A DNA stretch of 64,000 bases, taken from NCBI GenBank assembly GCA_033344895.1, contig JAWPMN010000001.1:3790001-3854000 (forward strand). The letters are read 5' to 3'. The DNA is from Alphaproteobacteria bacterium. Its GTDB lineage: Bacteria > Pseudomonadota > Alphaproteobacteria > UBA8366 > Aestuariispiraceae. Every line of letters begins with the position of its first letter. Position 1 is the stretch's first letter. Position numbers and translations under genes: made by a program. The notes beneath the pieces are model-generated. The model did no database searches, was not told where the DNA came from, and saw nothing but the letters and a program-made list of their open reading frames with translations. Shown here one piece after another: positions 34,428 through 42,857 of this stretch.

Positions 34428-34913
34428 TCAGGGCGACACTTTCCCGGCGTGGATGGTGCGCAAGCCGCTCAAGATATCATGCAGGAATCGGCTGCGGTCG
34501 TCGAAAAGGACATACAGCAGGGGCACGAAGCTGAAGGCGACACTGACATAGAACAGCAATGTCAGGATCAGGGCCTGGAGAACCGAGGGGACATGCCCGG
34601 TTTCCGCGTCGACCACCTTCAATCCCAGGGCAGACTGTCCGACTGTCGCGCCGCGTCCCGAAACCATTAGCGTATGATACGCGATTGGCGTAGCCGCCCA
34701 CAGAAGTGCGGTGATCGGGGCGAGCAGGCCGAAAGTCAGCGCTGTGATCAACCAGAGCGCCACTCCGATCGCCGCGAGCACACAGAAATCGATGAGGTAA
34801 CTCATCGTCCGCTTGAAGATCGTGCCGGACCAGTATTGCGGGTCCTCAAACTGGTCAGTGCCGCTTTTTCCTCGACCCCGCCCGGGTTCGATCTGTCCGT
34901 CCTGGTGTGACAT
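34428..34913 (-). CDS. RDD family membrane protein
   Basis: A 161-residue membrane protein with an Arg/Gly-rich cytoplasmic N-terminus and an RDD domain: KRTMSYLIDFCVLAAIGVALWL with the Arg and Asp that name the family, a second hydrophobic segment ending near AYHTLMVSGRGATVGQSALGLKVVDAETG, and a final segment followed by FDDRSRFLHDILSGL. ATG 34913 is chosen because GAAGGAATGGAG precedes it; more upstream starts lack such a site. RDD proteins are thought to be transporters or membrane organisers; the function here is unknown. Confidence 0.88.
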   Translation of the reverse strand: MSHQDGQIEPGRGRGKSGTDQFEDPQYWSGTIFKRTMSYLIDFCVLAAIGVALWLITALTFGLLAPITALLWAATPIAYHTLMVSGRGATVGQSALGLKVVDAETGHVPSVLQALILTLLFYVSVAFSFVPLLYVLFDDRSRFLHDILSGLRTIHAGKVSP

Positions 34914-35004
34914 GCGCTCCATTCCTTCGCTTTCCATGAATGTGTGCACGCCGCCGGTCTCGTTCAAGTTAGGTCGGATCGCGGGCAGGGGGCAACGGAC
35001 ACTA

Positions 35005-35880
35005 TCAGGGCGGCGCCGGCGCCTGGCGCAACAGTACGATTGTCATGCGCCGGTTCTGCGGAGAGGAAGGGTTTTCCGGGATCAGGGGGTCTGAATCCGC
35101 GACACCGATGACAGTTTCGAAGCGGACCTCGGGGATATTGTTCTGCCGCAAGCCGCGGCGGACAGAGTTGGCTCGATCCACGGACAGGTCCCAACTTTGA
35201 TCGCCCCCCTCGTCGCTGCCCGTGTGGCCGGTAATCGATATGGGATTGGGCAAATTGATTGCGATGTCAGAGAGCAGTTGAAGGCTGATGCGTGCGTGTT
35301 CCGTCAACTGCGCGGTGCCTTCCTGGAAGTTCGACTTGTCGCGACTGTCGACCAGTTGAATCCGCAAGCCTTCATCCGTCACGTCGATCTTGACGGTTTC
35401 CTTCAGGTCCTGGAGTTCAGGCGGCAATTCATTGATTTGCGTTTCCAGGTTCTGTTTAGCCTGGTTGAAACGCTTTTCTTCCTCATCGGCGTTGACTTCG
35501 CCGATGCTGCCGGTGCTGGTCACATCGTCCTTACCGGATTCGTCGTCGCTGGAATTCAGGTTCCCCTGCGAGGAGCCGTCGGTCGCGTCCGGGGATTCGG
35601 TCCGCTTGTCCTGCGTCGGGCCGGGCTGGTTGGGGGTGATGCCGCCGAACACGTTGTTTGAGCCGGAATCGGCCGAGGTCGTTCGCGTGGTCGGTGTGAA
35701 ATAGTTTGAGATGCCGTCCAGTACTTCCTGTTCGGTCGCATTCAGCAGCCACAGCAACAGAAAGAACGCCATCATGGCGGTAACGAAATCGGCATAGGCG
35801 ACCTTCCAGGCGCCACCATGGGCGCCTTCCTCGGGGACCTTTACCTTCTTCACGATGATTTGCTGCTCGAGATCTGCCAT
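35005..35880 (-). CDS. MotB-like stator protein, second copy
   Basis: A 291-residue MotB-type protein. The N-terminal GAHGGAWKVAYADFVTAMMAFFLLLWLLNAT contains the single membrane helix with the proton/sodium-binding Asp. A Ser/Asp/Thr-rich linker (about residues 65-135) follows, and the OmpA-like domain lies at about 150-285. In that domain the peptidoglycan motif reads TGHTGSDE, so the conserved Asp of GHTD is Gly, whereas the Arg of LSVDRANSVRR is kept. GGAGGG lies four bases before ATG 35880, which is 11 bases behind the first motB. It is co-transcribed with motA and the first motB. Confidence 0.88.
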   Translation of the reverse strand: MADLEQQIIVKKVKVPEEGAHGGAWKVAYADFVTAMMAFFLLLWLLNATEQEVLDGISNYFTPTTRTTSADSGSNNVFGGITPNQPGPTQDKRTESPDATDGSSQGNLNSSDDESGKDDVTSTGSIGEVNADEEEKRFNQAKQNLETQINELPPELQDLKETVKIDVTDEGLRIQLVDSRDKSNFQEGTAQLTEHARISLQLLSDIAINLPNPISITGHTGSDEGGDQSWDLSVDRANSVRRGLRQNNIPEVRFETVIGVADSDPLIPENPSSPQNRRMTIVLLRQAPAPP

Positions 35881-35891
35881 GGCGCCCTCCG

Positions 35892-36911
35892 TCAATTCTC
35901 GGGTAGGGGCGGCGGGGCAAGACCGCTCGTATCGCGTGCCGGTGCGGCGCCGGCGTCTCCGCTGCCTGGAACATCGTCCACGCCCGGCACGAAGACCTGC
36001 TGTTGCTTCTCCGGCGCATTCTGGCGCAACAACAGGATGGAAATTCGGCGATTCCGTTCATTCTCGGGATCACGAGGGTCAAGAAGGTCGGAATCGGCCT
36101 TGCCTTCGACCCGTACGAGACGGCTTGTCGGAAAGCCGTTGCGCTCCATCCAGCGACGGCTGGCCGCCGCCCGATCCCCGGACAACTCCCAGTTTCCATA
36201 GTCCGGTGTCGCGCCAGGCTGCGGCGCGGAATCCGTATGGCCCGTGATCGCGACATCATTGGGAAGCTGCACGATGATGCCGCTGATCAGTGCCAGCAGG
36301 CGAACGGCGCGCCGTGTCATCTGGTCGGTTCCGGGCTCGAACATCTCCCGTCGTTGATAGTCCAGTAGCTGGATCAGCAGCCCGTCCTCAGTGATCTCAT
36401 AGATAATGCTGTCCTGAAGATCACGGACACTGGGGTCTTCCTGAATGGACTGTTTCAGCTTTGCCAGAGCGTCATCCAGCATCTGCTGCTCCTGCTGCTC
36501 GGCAGTGGCGTCGCCCAGATTGACATTGGCAGCGTCGGGATCTTCCCGTTCCTCGCCGGTTTCCTTGCCGGACTCCTCCGAACCGTAGGAAGGGATCGCA
36601 ACGCTGGTAACCGGTGGGGACGATGCGGAACGCATTGCGCCCTCCAGAGAGGCCACGGCACCGGATAGGGCCTGACCGATGCCCTGGGAATCCTCCGCCG
36701 CGCTGGGCGGGGCGAAATAGTCGGACAGGCCGGTCATCTGCTCTTCGGTCGTGGCGTTGAGGAGCCATAACAGGAGAAAGAACGCCATCATGGCGGTCAC
36801 GAAATCGGCATAGGCGACTTTCCAGGCGCCGCCATGGGCCCCTGCCGGGATCTTGATCTTCTTTTTCAGGATCAGCGGTTCTATCGCTTCACCCTGGAGA
36901 CCTTCCGACAT
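35892..36911 (-). CDS. motB: Flagellar motor stator protein MotB
   Basis: A 339-residue MotB. The membrane helix region GAHGGAWKVAYADFVTAMMAFFLLLWLLNAT carries the ion-binding Asp and is nearly identical to that of the next gene. A variable linker of about 120 residues follows. The OmpA-like peptidoglycan-binding domain has the complete motif TGHTDSAPQ and NWELSGDRAAASRRWM. The C-terminus is Pro-rich. MotB anchors MotA to the cell wall and opens the ion channel. It lies 55 bases after motA. Confidence 0.93.
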   Translation of the reverse strand: MSEGLQGEAIEPLILKKKIKIPAGAHGGAWKVAYADFVTAMMAFFLLLWLLNATTEEQMTGLSDYFAPPSAAEDSQGIGQALSGAVASLEGAMRSASSPPVTSVAIPSYGSEESGKETGEEREDPDAANVNLGDATAEQQEQQMLDDALAKLKQSIQEDPSVRDLQDSIIYEITEDGLLIQLLDYQRREMFEPGTDQMTRRAVRLLALISGIIVQLPNDVAITGHTDSAPQPGATPDYGNWELSGDRAAASRRWMERNGFPTSRLVRVEGKADSDLLDPRDPENERNRRISILLLRQNAPEKQQQVFVPGVDDVPGSGDAGAAPARDTSGLAPPPLPEN

Positions 36912-36966
36912 CCGGCGTCAGTCCTCTCCTAAGGTCCTATCGGGTCCAGCGCACCGTCAAATTCAA

Positions 36967-37833
36967 TTAGCCGCTGACCGGCGGCAGGGATTCGACCGCG
37001 CTTTCCACCTCTGCGAAGGTCGGGCGGTTATGCGGCGCCAGAGACTTGCGGGCGAATTCCGTTGAAACCGCCGGTGCATATCCCGCGAGATGCGCCAGAA
37101 TGCCTGCCTTCATGCAGTTAAAGTAGGTTGCTTCCTCTTCCATGATCGCCTTTGCATTGCTGGCGAAGGGAGCGAAGAAACCATAGCACAGCAGAATGCC
37201 GAGGAAGGTACCCACCAGGGCGCCGCCGATCAGCCGGCCCAAGACTTCGGGCGGCTCGTTGATCGACCCCATGGTCTTGATGACCCCCAGAACCGCCGCG
37301 ACAATCCCGAGGGCAGGGAAGCCTTCTGCCATACCCGTCAGGGCGTGGGCGATCTGGTGATCGGTCTGGTGGTGCGTTTCCAAATCCGCATCAATCAGCG
37401 CCTCGACTTCATGCGGATTGTCTGTGCCCAGCGTCATGAGGCGCAGATAGTCGCAGAAAAATTCGATGGCGTGATGATCCTTGTGGAATTTCTCGAACGG
37501 CTCGAACAGTTTTGAATCGTGTGGATTCTCGACATGCTGTTCGACCGCCAGCGCGCCCTTCTGCTTGATCAACTTGAAGACCTGATACTGCATGGTCAGC
37601 AGTTCCAGATAGTCGGCCTTCTTGTATTTAGGGCCCTTGAAAATGCCGCCGAGACGGCTGACCGAGCCCTTCACGATGCGCATCGGGTTGGCGATGATGA
37701 AGGCCGAAGCCCCGGCGCCAAAAATCAGGGTGAATTCAAAGGGCTGGTTCAGAACGCCCAGTTTACCGCCCATGGCCATGTAGGAGCCCAGGACACATCC
37801 GATAACTGCGACAATTCCAATGATAACAAACAT
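36967..37833 (-). CDS. motA: Flagellar motor stator protein MotA
   Basis: A 288-residue MotA with four membrane helices. Seen are the N-terminal IIGIVAVIGCVLGSYMAMGGKLGVL, the cytoplasmic loop LRLMTLGTDNPHEVEALIDADLETHH, and the third and fourth helices with MAEGFPALGIVAAVLGVIKTMG (the conserved proline) and LVGTFLGILLCYGFFAPFAS. It forms a pentamer around two MotB chains. It is the first gene of motA-motB-motB2. The 137 bases upstream show no confident sigma-28 promoter. Confidence 0.95.
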   Translation of the reverse strand: MFVIIGIVAVIGCVLGSYMAMGGKLGVLNQPFEFTLIFGAGASAFIIANPMRIVKGSVSRLGGIFKGPKYKKADYLELLTMQYQVFKLIKQKGALAVEQHVENPHDSKLFEPFEKFHKDHHAIEFFCDYLRLMTLGTDNPHEVEALIDADLETHHQTDHQIAHALTGMAEGFPALGIVAAVLGVIKTMGSINEPPEVLGRLIGGALVGTFLGILLCYGFFAPFASNAKAIMEEEATYFNCMKAGILAHLAGYAPAVSTEFARKSLAPHNRPTFAEVESAVESLPPVSG

Positions 37834-37970
37834 AGAATGGGATGGACCTTCTGCCTATTGACGGTCTGCCTTGGAACCCACTCGGGCATTCACCGTCGAA
37901 ACTGCGCAACTTTAGTCGGAATCGAATACTTCTGTCCATCATCGCAGTGCGAAATCAACGCCTTTTGACC

Positions 37971-38747
37971 TCAGCCCATGTTCCAGAGCAGTAGGGCCGT
38001 TGCCCGACCGCTTTCGATCGGTACCCGTCTGTCCGGCTCATGGCCCGGAACTTCGAAGGAATTGCTGACAAAAACCGCACCTGACGACATCTCCCGAGAT
38101 GCCTTGTCATAAAGGGCGGCCATCGGGTGGGGGCTCAGGAAGGCATAGACGAGATTCCAGCCCTGAAGGTCGGTATTCCACAGCGACCCCCAGCGGATGT
38201 CGACGCGCCTGTCACGGGTCAGGAAGGAGCGTAGACGCGCGATCGCATAGGGTAGCGGCGCGTTTTCGACCCCTACAAAACGACTGTCCGGATTGTTTTG
38301 CCGACGTGCCAGGGCCAGGGGGACGCTGCCGGTACCGCAGCCGAGGTCGAGTACGGCAACAGGGGCATCATTCGGGAGCAGGTCCGACAGTCTGTCCACG
38401 GTCTCCGCATTGCTGAGGTAGAGCGGAACCCGGTCGCCGACGACATTCCGCAACAACAGGACCAGCACCAGCAATACTGCGCCCGGAATCCACACCGGCA
38501 GATCGATATAGAGCGCGGCCGCGAACAGTGCCGGAAGGGTCGCCATGAAGGCGATCCAGCCAAGCGCCGCCCGAAAGAGCGCCGAGGTCGCGGCCGCGGC
38601 TGATGAGGCTGCCGCGACCTTCACCCAGGTCGGTAAATCGGTGCCGGTCACATGAAAGTGGCCCTGAACGAGAAACAGCACCGCGATGACGGCGGCTCCC
38701 TGCGCTGCCACCGCCACCAGGATCGGTTTTCGTCCCCGCAGTGTCAT
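37971..38747 (-). CDS. Membrane-anchored class I SAM-dependent methyltransferase
   Basis: A 258-residue protein with about four N-terminal hydrophobic segments (residues about 8-100) and a C-terminal methyltransferase domain. Motif I is clear in VAVLDLGCGTGSVPLALAR, and later strands include VDIRWGSLWNTDLQGWNLVYAFLSP. A final Asn-rich VFVSNSFEVPGHEPDRRV follows. The fusion of membrane segments to a methyltransferase suggests a membrane-bound or hydrophobic substrate such as a lipid or quinone, but this is inference. It is divergent from the flavin reductase gene. Confidence 0.82.
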   Translation of the reverse strand: MTLRGRKPILVAVAAQGAAVIAVLFLVQGHFHVTGTDLPTWVKVAAASSAAAATSALFRAALGWIAFMATLPALFAAALYIDLPVWIPGAVLLVLVLLLRNVVGDRVPLYLSNAETVDRLSDLLPNDAPVAVLDLGCGTGSVPLALARRQNNPDSRFVGVENAPLPYAIARLRSFLTRDRRVDIRWGSLWNTDLQGWNLVYAFLSPHPMAALYDKASREMSSGAVFVSNSFEVPGHEPDRRVPIESGRATALLLWNMG

Positions 38748-38822
38748 CGTCCTCTCGCTTTCCCTCGCATACGCATCATGTTATGCCCGCAACGGCTTAA
38801 CTTACTAGAGGTCAGGACGTCG

Positions 38823-39323
38823 ATGGATAGCGACGACGAAGTGACATCGACGGTGTTTCGTACGGTTTGCGGACGGTTTGCGACCGGCGTGGCTGTGGCC
38901 ACGACCCGGGACGGGAAGGGCGCGCGCTGGGGGCTGACCGTCAACTCGTTTTCCTCGGTTTCCCTGGATCCGCCACTGGTTCTGTTCTCGATCGATCGGT
39001 CGGCGTCCTCGCATGATATCTTTCTGGGATCTCCACGATTCGGGATCAATATCCTGTCGGACCGCCAGAAGGCGCTTTCGGACCGGTTTTCCTTTCTCAA
39101 GGACGAGGATCGGTTCGACGGTATAGATCTGGTGTCCGGAAGGGAAGCCGACCCCCCGCTTATCGACGGTGCGATCGCGCATATCGTCTGTGATCTGGCA
39201 AATACATTTCCTGGCGGGGATCACACCATTCTGCTGGGACGTGTGCGTCACACCGCCGTATCAAAGGATACGACGGCTCGGCCGCTTCTTTACTATGCCG
39301 GAGGATATGCTGGCATTTCGTAG
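38823..39323 (+). CDS. Flavin reductase family protein
   Basis: A 166-residue FMN-binding split-barrel protein of the HpaC type. Seen are FRTVCGRFATGVAVATTRDG, WGLTVNSFSSVSLDPPLVLFSIDRSASSHDIF, FGINILSDRQKALSDRFS, DLVSGREADPPLIDGAIAHIVCDLA and DHTILLGRVRHT. These enzymes pass reduced FMN to partner monooxygenases or act as NAD(P)H flavin reductases; no partner is nearby. The start at ATG 38823 leaves out an upstream stretch that is antisense to the methyltransferase and not conserved in pattern. Confidence 0.88.
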   Translation: MDSDDEVTSTVFRTVCGRFATGVAVATTRDGKGARWGLTVNSFSSVSLDPPLVLFSIDRSASSHDIFLGSPRFGINILSDRQKALSDRFSFLKDEDRFDGIDLVSGREADPPLIDGAIAHIVCDLANTFPGGDHTILLGRVRHTAVSKDTTARPLLYYAGGYAGIS

Positions 39324-39410
39324 AAGCCGGCATGCGGCAATTTTGGCATTGTGTGCGATCTTCGTGTCACGCAGTGTCGTGCGCCGTAAGTCACTAGGTC
39401 AGCGGTTCCG

Positions 39411-39803
39411 ATGACGGCGAGCATCCGGACAATCAGGCTCTTGCGATTGCTGCCGGCCATATTGTGGCTGACGGCTCAGCTCGGCATGTCAGGTGTGTTC
39501 GGCGCGCAGACCGCGTCCGCCGCAACGGGCGATGGCGTCCGCAGCATCGTCATCTGTACCGCAGACGGATTCGCCAGGGTCGCATTGAACGCCGATGGTC
39601 AGCCGGTCGATCCGGCCAAGGCGATCGGAAGCCTGTGTGAATGGTGTCAGGCGTTCGGCGCAGTCGTGATGCCTGCGGCCCCGGCCGATGCCAGTATTCT
39701 GAACCTTGATCCGGTCGGCACCGTTGAAGTGTCCGCAGACCATGATCTGCGTGTCGGCCGCCCGTCCGACCAGCCTTATCCCATCCGCGGGCCACCTCTC
39801 TGA
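39411..39803 (+). CDS. DUF2946-like exported protein
   Basis: A 130-residue protein with a signal sequence or anchor (LLRLLPAILWLTAQLGM...) and a small cysteine-containing domain: VICTADGFARV, then SLCEWCQAFGAVV and a C-terminal YPIRGPPL. This matches the DUF2946 pattern of proteins often found beside metal or heme/siderophore uptake genes. The Cys-x2-Cys may bind a metal. It directly precedes the ABC importer and is probably co-transcribed with it. Confidence 0.75.
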   Translation: MTASIRTIRLLRLLPAILWLTAQLGMSGVFGAQTASAATGDGVRSIVICTADGFARVALNADGQPVDPAKAIGSLCEWCQAFGAVVMPAAPADASILNLDPVGTVEVSADHDLRVGRPSDQPYPIRGPPL

Positions 39804-39886
39804 TTTTCCAGTGCATCGATTGATTTCGCCGGCGTTCCGAGCATGGGACGGCGGAATGTTTGCCCGTGAAATGAGGGGGATACCCA

Positions 39887-41008
39887 ATGTTTTTTCGAAC
39901 GCTTTCCGTGGCGCGCGTCGCCGCGGCCGCCATTCTTTCCATCTACGCCTTGGCCGTTTCGGCCGCCTGTGCCCATGAAACCGTCGAGGTGACCGATGTC
40001 CTCGATCGGAAAGTGACCGTGCCGCATGGTGCGGAACGGGTTCTGCTGGGGTTCTACTTCGAGGACTTTCAGGCCATCGTCGGCCCCGGTGCCTTTGACC
40101 GTGTGGTCGCCATTTCCCGAGATACCTGGGAGGGGTGGCGCAATACGCAGTGGCAGGCCTACGTGAAGGTCCTGCCGCGCCTCGAAAGCCTGATCGACGT
40201 CGGGGAAGTGGATGCCGGGTCGTTCAACATCGAGGCGGCGGTGGCATCCAAGCCGGATGTCGCAATTCTGGCCGCGTGGCAGTTTCGCGGCCTGGGGGAA
40301 GCGGTCGCCAAGTTCGATGCGGCCGGCATTCCTGTTGTCGTGGTCGACTACAATGCCCAGACGGTCGAAAAGCATGTCGCCAGCACCCGCCTGATCGGCA
40401 AGATCATGGCAGTAGAGGATCGCGCCGAGAAACTCGCGATGGAATACAAGGCGGCTGTCGATGATGTGATGGCACGGGTTGCCGCGTCGGCGGAGGGCAC
40501 GAAGAAGGTCTATGTCGAACTCGGCAACAAGGGAGCTTCGGAATACGGCAATAGCTATTCCGGCACCATGTGGGCCGGTGTCGTCGACCTGGCGGGCGGT
40601 GAGAACATTGCCGAGGGTCGGATCGAAAATTGGGGACCGCTGAGCCCGGAATATGTCATCGCCAGCCGGCCGGACGTGATCCTGATCCCTGGATCGGGCT
40701 GGGCAGGCCGTGACAAGGCGGTTCTGATGGGGTTCGGAACCGACCCAGCGGTGACGCGCGATCGTCTGCGCCCCTATACGGAACGGGCAGGGTGGGCGAC
40801 GATTCCGGCGGTTCGGAACGGCGAGGTCCATTCCGTGTATCACGGCGGAGCCCGCACGCTCTACGACTACGCATTCCTGCAGTATGTCGCAAAGATCCTG
40901 CACCCCGAAGCCTTTGCGGATGTCGATCCTTTGGAGACCCATCGCCGCTTCTATCAGGCCTATCTGCCGATTTCGGCGGATGGAAGTTTCATGGTGAAGC
41001 TGGATTGA
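39887..41008 (+). CDS. ABC transporter substrate-binding protein (iron-siderophore/cobalamin type)
   Basis: A 373-residue periplasmic binding protein of cluster A-II/PF01497 type. A signal peptide ends near SAACA. The fold shows VTDVLDRKVTVPHGAERVLLG at the start, DVAILAAWQFRG, a long backbone helix, KVYVELGNKG, ENIAEGRIENWGPLSPEYVIASRPDVILI and VYHGGARTLYDYAFLQYVAKILHP. Such proteins deliver ferric siderophores, heme, cobalamin or similar chelates. GAGGGGGAT precedes ATG 39887. It is the first of three ABC genes; no TonB receptor lies nearby. Confidence 0.9.
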   Translation: MFFRTLSVARVAAAAILSIYALAVSAACAHETVEVTDVLDRKVTVPHGAERVLLGFYFEDFQAIVGPGAFDRVVAISRDTWEGWRNTQWQAYVKVLPRLESLIDVGEVDAGSFNIEAAVASKPDVAILAAWQFRGLGEAVAKFDAAGIPVVVVDYNAQTVEKHVASTRLIGKIMAVEDRAEKLAMEYKAAVDDVMARVAASAEGTKKVYVELGNKGASEYGNSYSGTMWAGVVDLAGGENIAEGRIENWGPLSPEYVIASRPDVILIPGSGWAGRDKAVLMGFGTDPAVTRDRLRPYTERAGWATIPAVRNGEVHSVYHGGARTLYDYAFLQYVAKILHPEAFADVDPLETHRRFYQAYLPISADGSFMVKLD

Positions 41009-41067
41009 TGGCCAATGGGCACCAGGGCCATGGCTCCGGTGCGCTCCGGATCTGAAAGGGACCGAAA

Positions 41068-42117
41068 ATGTCCGCAACCGCAAGTGCCGTAACGCATTAC
41101 GACATGATGCGTCGCCGCCGCATCGTGTGGCTCACCGTGGTCCTGGCTCTACTGTTCGCGATGGCAGTGACCGACCTCCTGATCGGGCCGGCGTTTCTGC
41201 CGCTTTTCGATGTTCTCGGTTCCTTCATTCCCCTTGGCGGTGAACTGGACCGGACGGTGGAGGTCATTGTCTGGAACATTCGTATGCCAATGACTGCGAT
41301 GGCCGTCGTCGTCGGTGCGTCGCTCGGGGTTGCCGGGGCGCTGATGCAGACCATTCTCGGGAATCCGTTGGCCAGTCCCTACACGTTGGGTTTCTCCGCC
41401 GCAGCGGGATTCGGCGCGGCCCTGGTGATCCTGATCGGCATAGAAATTCCCGCATTGCCGGGGCTGACCGTGCCGATTGCCGCCTTCTTGGCGGCCGCAG
41501 GCGCGACCGCGCTGGTGTATGGATTGGCGAGACGGCGAGAGGCATCTGCGGAAGTCATGATCCTGTCCGGGATCGCCACGCTGTTTCTGTTTCAATCGGC
41601 GCAGTCGCTGGTGCAGTACATGGCGGCACCGGAGGTATTGCAGGAGATCGTGTTCTGGCTCTTTGGCAGCCTGCTGAAGGCGACATGGCTGAGTGTCGGT
41701 GTGTCCGGCGGCATCCTGATCGTGTCCGCCGTCCTTCTGGCGCCCGATCTATGGCGGCTGACCGCTCTGCGCCTGGGAGATGACCGGGCGCGAAGTCTGG
41801 GGGTGAATGTGGAGAGGCTGCGCCGTCGAATTTTCATAATCGTGGCGCTACTGACCGCAGGCGCGGTCGCATTCGTCGGGACCATCGGGTTCGTGGGGCT
41901 TGTCGCCCCGCACATTGCCCGGTCAATGGTCGGCGAGGACCAGCGGCTGCTGCTGCCGGTATCTGCGGCAACCGGCGCGGTGGTGATGGTCACCGCGTCG
42001 GTCGTTTCGAAGGGCATTAGCCCCGGCGCCGTGGTGCCGATCGGAATCGTGACCGCCGTCGTCGGCGTCCCCTTCTTGTTCGGCCTGATCTTGAGAGGCA
42101 GGAGGTCCTATTGGTAA
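41068..42117 (+). CDS. ABC transporter permease, FecCD family
   Basis: A 349-residue permease with about ten hydrophobic segments. The FecCD/BtuC signatures are visible: WNIRMPMTAMAVVVGASLGVAGALMQTILGNPLASPYTLGFSAAAGFG near the N-terminus, the cytoplasmic coupling region DDRARSLGVNVERLRRRIF, and GTIGFVGLVAPHIARSMVGEDQRLLLPVSA. AAAGGGA lies before the ATG. Its last codons overlap the ATPase gene start by seven bases. Confidence 0.95.
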   Translation: MSATASAVTHYDMMRRRRIVWLTVVLALLFAMAVTDLLIGPAFLPLFDVLGSFIPLGGELDRTVEVIVWNIRMPMTAMAVVVGASLGVAGALMQTILGNPLASPYTLGFSAAAGFGAALVILIGIEIPALPGLTVPIAAFLAAAGATALVYGLARRREASAEVMILSGIATLFLFQSAQSLVQYMAAPEVLQEIVFWLFGSLLKATWLSVGVSGGILIVSAVLLAPDLWRLTALRLGDDRARSLGVNVERLRRRIFIIVALLTAGAVAFVGTIGFVGLVAPHIARSMVGEDQRLLLPVSAATGAVVMVTASVVSKGISPGAVVPIGIVTAVVGVPFLFGLILRGRRSYW

Positions 42118-42848
42118 GTGGAATATCCGCCCGCGGCGTCTCGGTCGCGATTTCCGGAACGCCCCTGATTGAAGACATTTCCCTGACCGTGAATGCCGGG
42201 GAAATGGTGGCCCTGATCGGCCCGAACGGCGCCGGAAAGTCGACGCTTCTGAAGGCGCTGTGCGGCATTGTTGCGTCAAGTGGTTCAATTGAAGGGGCCG
42301 GATCGGATGCTGCCTACATGCCGCAGGAGTCCGGGGTGGCCACTTCGCTGACGGTGATGGAGGCGATGCTGCTGGGGCGGGTCCGCACCTTGGGGATCAG
42401 GGTGTCGAGAAACGTGCTGAATGCGGCCTCGAGCGCCCTGTCGGGTTTCGGGCTGGCTGAACTGGCCGGCCGGCGGCTGGATACGCTCAGCGGGGGGCAG
42501 CGCCAGTTGGTGTTCTTGGCGCAGTCCGTGTTTCGAGAGCCGAATGCCCTGCTTCTGGATGAACCCACCTCGGCCCTCGATCTCCGACATCAGCTCATGG
42601 TTCTGGAATCCGTGCGGACTGTATGCCGGGCGCGCCGGATGGCGGTTGTGGTCGCCTTGCATGATCTTGGACAGGCAGCGCGCTTTGCCGACCGGATTGT
42701 CTGCATGTCAGACGGTCGCATTGTCGCCGATGGCGCCCCCGATCGTGTCCTGACGGAAGACAGGATACGTGCGGTCTACCGCGTCGAGGTGGAAATCTGC
42801 CGTACGGTACGGGGCGCGCTGAGCATTACCCCGATGACGGCTGCCTGA
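42111..42848 (+). CDS. ABC transporter ATP-binding protein (FecE-like)
   Basis: A 245-residue ATPase: Walker A GPNGAGKSTLLK, Q-loop YMPQESG, signature LSGGQRQLVF, Walker B ALLLDEPTSALD, and the H-loop in VVVALHDLGQAARF. It energises import by the adjacent permease and binding protein. TTG 42111 is the likely start: GGAGG lies five bases upstream at 42101-42105 and no better codon follows before the first strand. Confidence 0.95.
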   Translation: MVSGISARGVSVAISGTPLIEDISLTVNAGEMVALIGPNGAGKSTLLKALCGIVASSGSIEGAGSDAAYMPQESGVATSLTVMEAMLLGRVRTLGIRVSRNVLNAASSALSGFGLAELAGRRLDTLSGGQRQLVFLAQSVFREPNALLLDEPTSALDLRHQLMVLESVRTVCRARRMAVVVALHDLGQAARFADRIVCMSDGRIVADGAPDRVLTEDRIRAVYRVEVEICRTVRGALSITPMTAA

Positions 42849-42857
42849 CGACGGCGG

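Noticed and set aside
37834-37970. Sigma-28 flagellar promoter before motA
   Set aside because: A TAAAG-like block is present on the minus strand but no GCCGATAA-like block at the right distance.
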